NCBI GenBank assembly: GCA_036245805.1
Contig: BTRK01000001.1
Coordinates: 35,908,758-35,972,757 of the forward strand
Source of the DNA: Pristionchus mayeri
Taxonomy: Eukaryota > Nematoda > Chromadorea > Rhabditida > Neodiplogasteridae
Direction: 5' to 3'
DNA length: 64,000 nucleotides
Positions 58,406-64,000 of the stretch are shown here, piece by piece. A model generated the notes under the pieces. The model saw only the letters and a list, made by a program, of their open reading frames with translations, was not told the DNA's origin and searched no databases. Each line of letters starts with the position of its first letter. Within the stretch, counting starts at the first letter, position 1. The position numbers and the translations under genes were made by a program.

Positions 58406-59627
58406 CTATTCTTCATCGAATAGCGCAGATGGCTTGAAGCCGGTGTAATGTCCATCGGCACTTGGCCATTTCTTCCGGACGGCATCGATGACACAAGCGG
58501 GGAGTCGAACTCTCTGTCCTCGTCCGAGTGGTCCGAGAAGAGAGGCCACTATCACTCGATAGCACCCGTGTCTTCTCGCCCTCAATAGTAAGTTTCATTC
58601 TTTCTATCCATGGTATCTATTTGATTGATATACAGTACGTGCTAATCGCCTTGACCATGTGCGTGCGCCGCGCTGCGCGGCGGCGTGCGGCTTACGCGGA
58701 TTGATTTTGCGGGATGAATATTATTTTTCACGATTCGAACCTATTACTTTCGAATTCTCCGTAAAATTTCCCATCGAAAGGAGTATTCATTCATATTTTT
58801 AAAGATATATTTATATTTATAAATCAATATTTTGAATGCGGAATTTCTGCACCCTACCGTAATCTCACTTTACGATAGCGACAGTATCGCAAACTGGGAT
58901 TACGGTAGGTTGCAGCATTACAGAATTCAAAATATTGATTTCTTTTTCTAAAAATATGAATGAATAGTCCTTCCGATGTGAAATTTTACGGAGAATTCGA
59001 AAATAATAGGTTCGAATCGTGAAAAGCAATATTCTTTACGCAAAATCAATCCGCGCAAGCCGCGCTCCGCCGCGCAGCGCCGCGCACGCACATGACCAAG
59101 GCGATTAGCACGTACTGTAGTGTATTCCGGATACAATAGCCTTTCAATAGAGTAAACGATTGTTGGAAAGGGGAACTCACTGATTCGCATCGATGGCCAC
59201 ATGTCCACTCGCATAGCCGTAGAGGGCAACTGCAGCTTCCGTACCCTCAAGTGAGTGATTGAGATGAAAGTTATCAACAATAGGAAGTATAGTAACTAAC
59301 CGCTTCTGTGAGCAGGTACTCCTTGAAGTATTGATCCTGCGTAATGCAGGCTTTCCTACCGTGGTCCTTCAGCTTATCCAGCAATCCCTCCTTGAAGAGA
59401 TTTCCTTTCTTGAGAAGAGGGTAGAGAAACAGCGATTTGCAGCAGTAATCGTGCTTTTCCTCGAGATCTCTAGGGGGACAACGAGTGCAGGAACACTCCA
59501 CAGTCTTCTCGAGGTCAACCCCATCTGCGAAGATCTTCTGCTCCCTCTCCTTGGCTGCTTTGATTCTAGCCAGAATCTTGTCCGCTTGCTTGGGGTCGGG
59601 GAGAAAGGGATCGGGAAGTGATGTCAT
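58406..59627 (-). CDS. P2X7 cytoplasmic-domain-like protein carried by the transposon
   Basis: Three exons, 59627-59301, 59245-59181 and 58580-58406 (stop TAG), join exactly in frame to 188 residues. After a short coiled segment (DKILARIKAAKEREQKIF) comes VECSCTRCPPRDLEEKHDYC followed by CKS, then CITQDQYFKEYLLTEA, a Gly/Ala stretch, YRVIVASLLGPLGRGQRVR, LPACVIDAVRKKWPSADGHY and TGFKPS. The order C-x2-C, CC, CIT, 'LGRG-R-R-LP-C' and 'IR-K-P-G-Y-GF' matches the zinc-binding intracellular (ballast) domain of P2X7 receptors, which also occurs as a stand-alone domain. No membrane or channel part is present. It is transcribed in the same direction as the transposase, with 127 bp between stop and next ATG. 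Its role in the element is unknown. Confidence 0.8.
58633..59117. mobile_element. 485-bp palindromic TA-flanked MITE
   Basis: Ends CAGTACGTGCTAATCGCC and the inverse GGCGATTAGCACGTACTG, flanked by TA (58631-58632, 59118-59119). The arms remain complementary almost to the middle (around 58880). The arms include a GC-rich stretch (cgccgcgctgcgcggcg). It sits in the second intron of the P2X7-like gene, so it inserted after the 4.6-kb element was formed. Confidence 0.88.
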
Positions 59628-60001
59628 CTAGAGATCAATCAATCGATCAATTAGTGATACAATAATGTAACTTGTGTAATGAAAAAAAAACAATCAAGAC
59701 AATGATAAAATCGTTTGAAAAGAGCTGTTTGTCCCATTCTTTGCGTACGTGCATCTTTCATCGATTGACTAGACACTTGTCTAAAGGGTCAGAATAGAGA
59801 CTCAAACGAATGATCTACAATCATGATTGTTCACCGGATTGAATTTGTACGGAAAATCGAATTCTTCAATCTCTTTATTGTACTGTTTTGTTGTATTGCA
59901 TTGTAAAAATGAAAATGTTTGATAAAAGAAATGGAAATGAGTGTCACAATATGCTAAATAGGTTTCCCTCATTGCATTAATGCAGAAACCACCGCGGCAA
60001 A

Positions 60002-60090
60002 ATGTTAGTCCTCGGCGGGAATCGAACCTGTCCCTTTCCCACTCTCGTTGTCGCCGCTCTACAGATCGAACTAGAAAGAGGAGAAAGAGG
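60002..60090 (-). other. tRNA-like sequence (pseudo-tRNA or SINE head)
   Basis: On the minus strand TAGTTCGATCTGTAGAGC resembles an A box and GGTTCGATTCC is a perfect B box about 40 bases on. The stems do not pair well, so it is not a working tRNA. It lies in the right end region of the Kolobok-type element. Confidence 0.4.
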
Positions 60091-61923
60091 TAGTGAGATA
60101 GTGTGCGCTGCGCAATCTTTTCGCAGCCATTTCCCTGAGCTATCAATTACAGTACCCGTGCGCGTATCTCCCTTGATCTTTGATCTCCGTTTTTCAAATT
60201 TTGGCTTTCTATTGTCGTTCAAGGAATAAATCCGGATATATCTTTAGTAGACGAAGTTCATTTTCCCTTTCCTCCTCCTTTAAAAGGCTTCACTTTAATC
60301 GGGTCGATCTAACCGGATAGCATATATTTAGGGACTATTTGTAAAATATATCCGCTAATTCAAATCGAATCCTGCTCTGAGGGTTTGCGAAAAAAAGCAG
60401 GTTTCGTCAAATGTTAAATTTTTGAGTGAAATGGACATTTGTTTACCACGCTCCTATTAGGAAAGAAAAAATCGTTGTATAATCTCACATGGTGGAGTGA
60501 AAAGCCCGTTGGCAGTTCTCTGTAAAGTAATGTAGGATATAGTGGTTGCTTTAATTCAGCAAGGTTTACAGACCATTAAATTCCAACATTCGAGAAATAA
60601 CGTTACTCAATGGATCGCTGTTATTGCCTCGACAATCAATTATGCTGGCTTGATCTTAAGTGCTTTTACATAAACTATCTGGGGGCTTTATAACATAAAG
60701 AAATTCTGGAGCATACCCTTTTCCACTCATAGAAAATTAATATTTTCTAAAATTTTGAATCATGGTCATCACAGCCAAAATATTGAAATTCGGTGTACAT
60801 TGTTCGAGTCGATCTCCTCAAAAGGAAGCTATCCCCTGACTCGGTCAAGCCAATAAGTGATAGAGTAAGAGTTGCTTGTTTAGTTAACCATATAAAATCT
60901 AAGCTTCCTTTTATGCTGGAAACATACCTTTCATGGAAACATCAATTTCGACACTCTAATATCAATATCTGAGTATGCAAAATTGCATTTTCTAATAGAA
61001 GCATTATATGTCCACAAGAAAATAATTGTGAGCTTACCATGGAAGGTACTTAAAGTTTAAATGTATTTGAGATCGATAGACTTACGCCTACGGGTATGCA
61101 GTGAAGACAACTAATTCAGACCAAGCTCCTTTTGACGCGAGATCAAAACTGACCAAGTTTCTGGAATGCCATTTGTGTTGATCCCCATTTTCATACCATT
61201 TTATGATGCCTGTTCATTTCACTTTCCAAATATACCTTGATATTTGCATTATCACCGATATCCATAGAGAGCAGACCCCAAAATTATGTAGTTCAATTCT
61301 CAAATGGAGTAACTTTGACTTTAAAATGTAGCCACAATGACAAATGGTATGGGTAATACTAATGTGTGATAGAAAGAGTATCCAAGCCCTCAACGAATAC
61401 ATTAAACAAAATTAAATAATTTTGAAAATAAAGGACAGAGTATGCTGGAAACTAAAATTTGAAAATCGTGCAAAACTTTTGTTCCAACCTGATAGTTCAA
61501 ATTTAAAATATTTAAAAAGTACATAAAATACAATATTTCTGATTTTCTTCGGGATTGCTCCGAACACACCCTTCGATGGATACCTCTGCACCTTGATCAT
61601 TGATAGTTGATCATTCTTTTCAGAAATCGTCCCGACTACCGCTACGACACTATCTGATCTCCTCTCTGGACGGGCGACGACGAGGATAATAATGGTACCA
61701 AACGCCGAACCCTCATTATTTCAGAATATGTGCGAGGATTTTTTCATAAGACATACAGCCAATACAACATATTACGAACCAAATATCATAACTTGTCAAA
61801 AGTTATCATAACTCTTTATAACTTTTACGCCCAGAGTGCACCATTGAATGAATTGGGATAATTTCTTGAATATGGGCATTATTTTAGATGCTGATCAATT
61901 TCTATCCAATACATTTTTGAAAT

Positions 61924-62662
61924 ATGTCGAAAAAACAGACGCAAAATGCGTCCCTTTTCGTGAACGATTTATGGCCGGGACCGGGGAAAGGTGCATCCAG
62001 CGGCTGTGTGCGCTCAGAGCCGGAAATTTATTTTAGTGTTCGTTCACTTTGCGATTCTCTCTCTCCTTTTCGAGCGTCGAGCCTCGCCAGCCGTTCCTTC
62101 TCGTTTTCTACTTTTCCAATCAATTATTGATCGAGTTTTTACCTCAATTTATGTTCGCCGACCATTGCGGACCGCGTTTGTTCATAATCCGCGAGTTCAC
62201 TTTGATTAGGTGTTTATGTTCCGTCAGTCCATCTGCGCTACTTGTATTTGGTATTTCTCTTTAATTTATAATTATTTATAGCGCCCGGGCTCCCCGGAGG
62301 GAGCAGCCACGTCGGCCGCTACACGGTTCGTCTAAATGTATTTGTTGAAGCATTCCTTTTATTGCTTGCGGGTGTTGCTACCTGATTTCCAATACTTTTA
62401 GAGGCATTCATTGTCTTTGCAGGTGAAGAAGATGAAGAAAAAAGAGAAAAGAGGAGGGGGAGAAGGGAAAAGGGAGTGGAGGCGAGGTGAGTCTTTCTTT
62501 ATCCTTTCTGGTATTATTTTTACCCTGGAAAACCCTTTTTTAAAGGCGAACCTCTGCTCAATTTTTTTTCTTGAACCAATAACTTGTAAATATTCAGTTG
62601 GTTATTTATTTGTTGCAGATTCCGCCTCTTCTCTCCCCTCCTCCCGCCTCCGCCCCTTTTTT
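61924..62662 (+). CDS. Unrecognised protein, four phased exons (3' end open)
   Basis: Exons 61924-62035, 62282-62325, 62423-62486 and 62619-62662, each with GT/AG edges, join in phase. The sequence begins MSKKQTQNASLFVNDLWPGP, then PGLPGGSSHVGRYT, then a highly basic Lys/Gly stretch (VKKMKKKEKRGGGEGK), then DSASSLPSSRLRPFF. I recognise no domain. The phase match over three introns argues for a real transcript. A possible continuation in phase at 63141 would stop after five codons (SGILD). It could belong to a transposon, since the basic and acidic low-complexity exons nearby look alike. Confidence 0.5.
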
Positions 62663-62849
62663 GTAAGTTTTTTGTTGATAAAATTGTTCTTTTAACTCGA
62701 TTTGTTGACTTGTTTATACAAATTCAATACAACACAAGGAAGGGCGAAAACACAACTTTGGCTTTAAGAACATGGGGCTATTCATGCCTAATAGTTACCA
62801 TTCTAGTTTTACTTTAGAGGGGATAATGGGCGAAGATATGAACTAGTTC

Positions 62850-63110
62850 ATTTCATCCTCGCTCGAGGACGGCTCGTGCTTTCTTTCTCGCCGGGGGAAC
62901 TTTGGTTGTACTCCCTCTTCCTCCTAGGTGTTATTATCTCGTCTAGATTCGTCTGTAGTTCCGTCATCTTATCCCCGAAATATACTTTCAGTTATTGTAT
63001 GTTCCTTCCTCGATCGAGAGTGTATAAAGTACTCTTAGGAAGCAGGCCGTACTGGAATCCGAGAATATCCATGTCTGCATAAGCGATCACACTACAGTAC
63101 ACTGTGCACA
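62850..63110 (-). pseudogene. Possible decayed element ORF with an internal stop
   Basis: On the minus strand one frame reads VIAYADMDILGFQYGLLPKS and on to RGRNIQ, meets TAA, then continues in the same frame with FGDKMTELQTNLDEIITPRR and a basic tail to a second stop. The composition on both sides of the stop looks coding. No family is recognised. Confidence 0.3.
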
Positions 63111-63140
63111 ATTAGAGATAGGTAAACAACAAACTTGCAC

Positions 63141-63379
63141 AGTCCGGGATCTTGGACTAGATACTGATGTCGGTCGTGCTTTAGAGGGTGATACGGTAGA
63201 TTGGAGAGAGTTCCGCGAGACAGATGATGCTCGACTCCCCGATGATGAGATGGAACGGGAGGCGTCTCTCGATCAATTGGCCGCAGCACGAGTAGCAGAC
63301 GAAGATCCGCGGGATAAGGAAACAGGGGTTACGGTAGCAGGAGGAGGCGAGGATACGGTAGGAAGAGGGATCGAGGTAA
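63141..63379 (+). other. Open acidic plus-strand segment, possible exon
   Basis: From an acceptor-like TTGCACAG to a GAG|GTAAGG donor the plus strand is open in one frame, including WREFRETDDARLPDDEMERE and SLDQLAAARVADEDP. It looks coding by composition but its partners are unknown, and the phase does not match the exons at 61924-62662 unless other exons intervene. Confidence 0.35.
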
Positions 63380-63544
63380 GGTAACAGGAGTAGGTGAGGG
63401 TACGGTATATGAGGTTGATGCTGGTGCACCAACGCCTAGAATCTAATTAATATAAGCTGCAGCAGCACGTATATTGGCTGCACAAACCGCGGAAATAAAC
63501 TGTTTGAAAGTTGTTTATTATATGAAAATAGTCTGAAATATAAA

Positions 63545-63725
63545 ACAATTACCCCAATTTGGCCCCTCTGAATATATTTGCGTCTCATATTAGGAGTGAA
63601 ACACAAACCCGCCTGGTGAGATCCATCGGGAGGGAGATAGATTTTAAGTTGCAGTAGTAATTCAATTCTCCTAGTTTCAGTTTGATTCAGATCCCCTTTC
63701 TGTAGAGTTAGAATGCTGTGAATGA
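63545..63725. repeat. Dispersed ~190-bp repeat, copy 2
   Basis: Second copy of the repeat at 36445-36640 (same strand). Shares TTTGCGTCTCATA, GGAGTGAAACA and TAGATTTTA, with scattered changes. No coding potential seen. Confidence 0.6.
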
Positions 63726-64000
63726 CAAAATCACATTATGCATGCACAAAACGAAGAAGAGACACAAACTAGATGAACAATGAGCATCCGCTTTTTTTGT
63801 ATTCTGAGCGATGGATTAGAATGAGATACAGAAACATACATCGATCAAGCACCATTTTCATTTATTCGCTATAATGTATACTCTTTTCTCTTTTATCATC
63901 CGTTATTGCTGCATTGCGTGTTTAGATCATCCAAGAATGCCTCCCAAAGTGCTCTCCCAAGTGGCTGGTCAAGCGAACTGATACCGATCAATACGTGATT

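Larger units (their letters stand above)
55639..60279 (-). mobile_element. 4.64-kb TTAA DNA transposon (Kolobok-type) with two genes
   Basis: Left end AGGAGGATGAAAGCGAAA; right end, inverted, AGGAGGAGGAAAGGGAAA (about 15 of 18 identical). It is flanked by TTAA at 55635-55638 and 60280-60283. TTAA duplication, purine-rich 5' termini and a THAP plus D-G-x-x-D-S transposase together match the Kolobok superfamily. Minus-strand gene order: P2X7-domain-like protein (59627-58406), then THAP transposase (58278-56630). Plus-strand candidate exons lie in the left 800 bp. The element is itself hit by a 485-bp palindromic MITE. Confidence 0.85.
55583..61492. mobile_element. Mariner-type shell interrupted by a 4.6-kb TTAA transposon
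   Basis: The ends TTAGGTTGGAACAAAAGTTT (left) and its near-inverse ending AAACTTTTGTTCCAACCTGA (right) lie 5.9 kb apart with TA outside each (55581-55582, 61493-61494). Removing the inner element at 55639-60279 plus one TTAA leaves 1,265 bp, the size of a complete mariner. The remaining right part (60284-61492) holds no transposase motif I could recognise, so the shell is old or non-coding. Confidence 0.8.

Overview
The window looks like a chromosomal piece of a free-living nematode, most probably a diplogastrid close to Pristionchus. The signs are very short coding exons (often 60-130 bp) split by many small introns with TTTCAG-type acceptors, an apparent trans-splice acceptor a few bases before an ATG, nematode-expanded families (nuclear hormone receptor, P-glycoprotein, chemoreceptor GPCR, ShKT/CC proteins, F-box-like protein, glycine N-acyltransferase-like protein), and dense DNA transposons. 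No bacterial or viral genes were recognised. Gene models below were joined by hand from splice sites and reading phase; most exon edges should be right to within 1-3 bases.

Layout. 242-3727 (+): 3' part of a nuclear hormone receptor whose first DNA-binding exons lie left of the window. 5404-5487 (-): tRNA-Leu(CAG). 6481-10952 (+): secreted-type cysteine-rich protein with CC motifs, acidic linkers and two ShKT domains. 15226-16933 (+): small secreted Tyr/Gln-rich repeat protein with a TATA box and a second repeat cassette in its intron. 17437-41015 (-): a complete P-glycoprotein (ABCB) gene of about 47 coding exons. Its large introns hold a 1.5-kb Tc1-like foldback element (itself hit by a tRNA-derived SINE), a 2.2-kb foldback element (itself hit by a 245-bp TTAA MITE), a dead mariner, a 534-bp mariner MITE, a MITE with a 9-bp target duplication, and a nested plus-strand F-box-like gene (29854-30811). 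41282-42178: another short mariner. 44702-44773 and 50400-50471 (+): two tRNA-Gln(TTG). 45646-48710 (-): a 7TM chemoreceptor-like GPCR. 50876-54741 (+): glycine N-acyltransferase-like gene carrying an apparently intact mariner (342-aa transposase) in an intron. 55583-61492: three transposons nested in one another. 61924-62662 (+): an unrecognised four-exon gene start.

The most unusual part is the nest at 55583-61492. A mariner-type shell with TA target sites is interrupted by a 4.64-kb element with AGGAGGA-type inverted termini and a TTAA duplication. That element carries two minus-strand genes: a THAP-domain transposase with a D-G-x-x-D-S motif (Kolobok type, apparently broken) and a separate intact gene for a protein resembling the cytoplasmic 'ballast' domain of P2X7 receptors. 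A 485-bp palindromic MITE sits in an intron of the second gene. A short element with matching TTAA/AGGAGGA ends lies 22 kb away in a P-glycoprotein intron, where the opposite arm of a palindrome preserves its empty target site.
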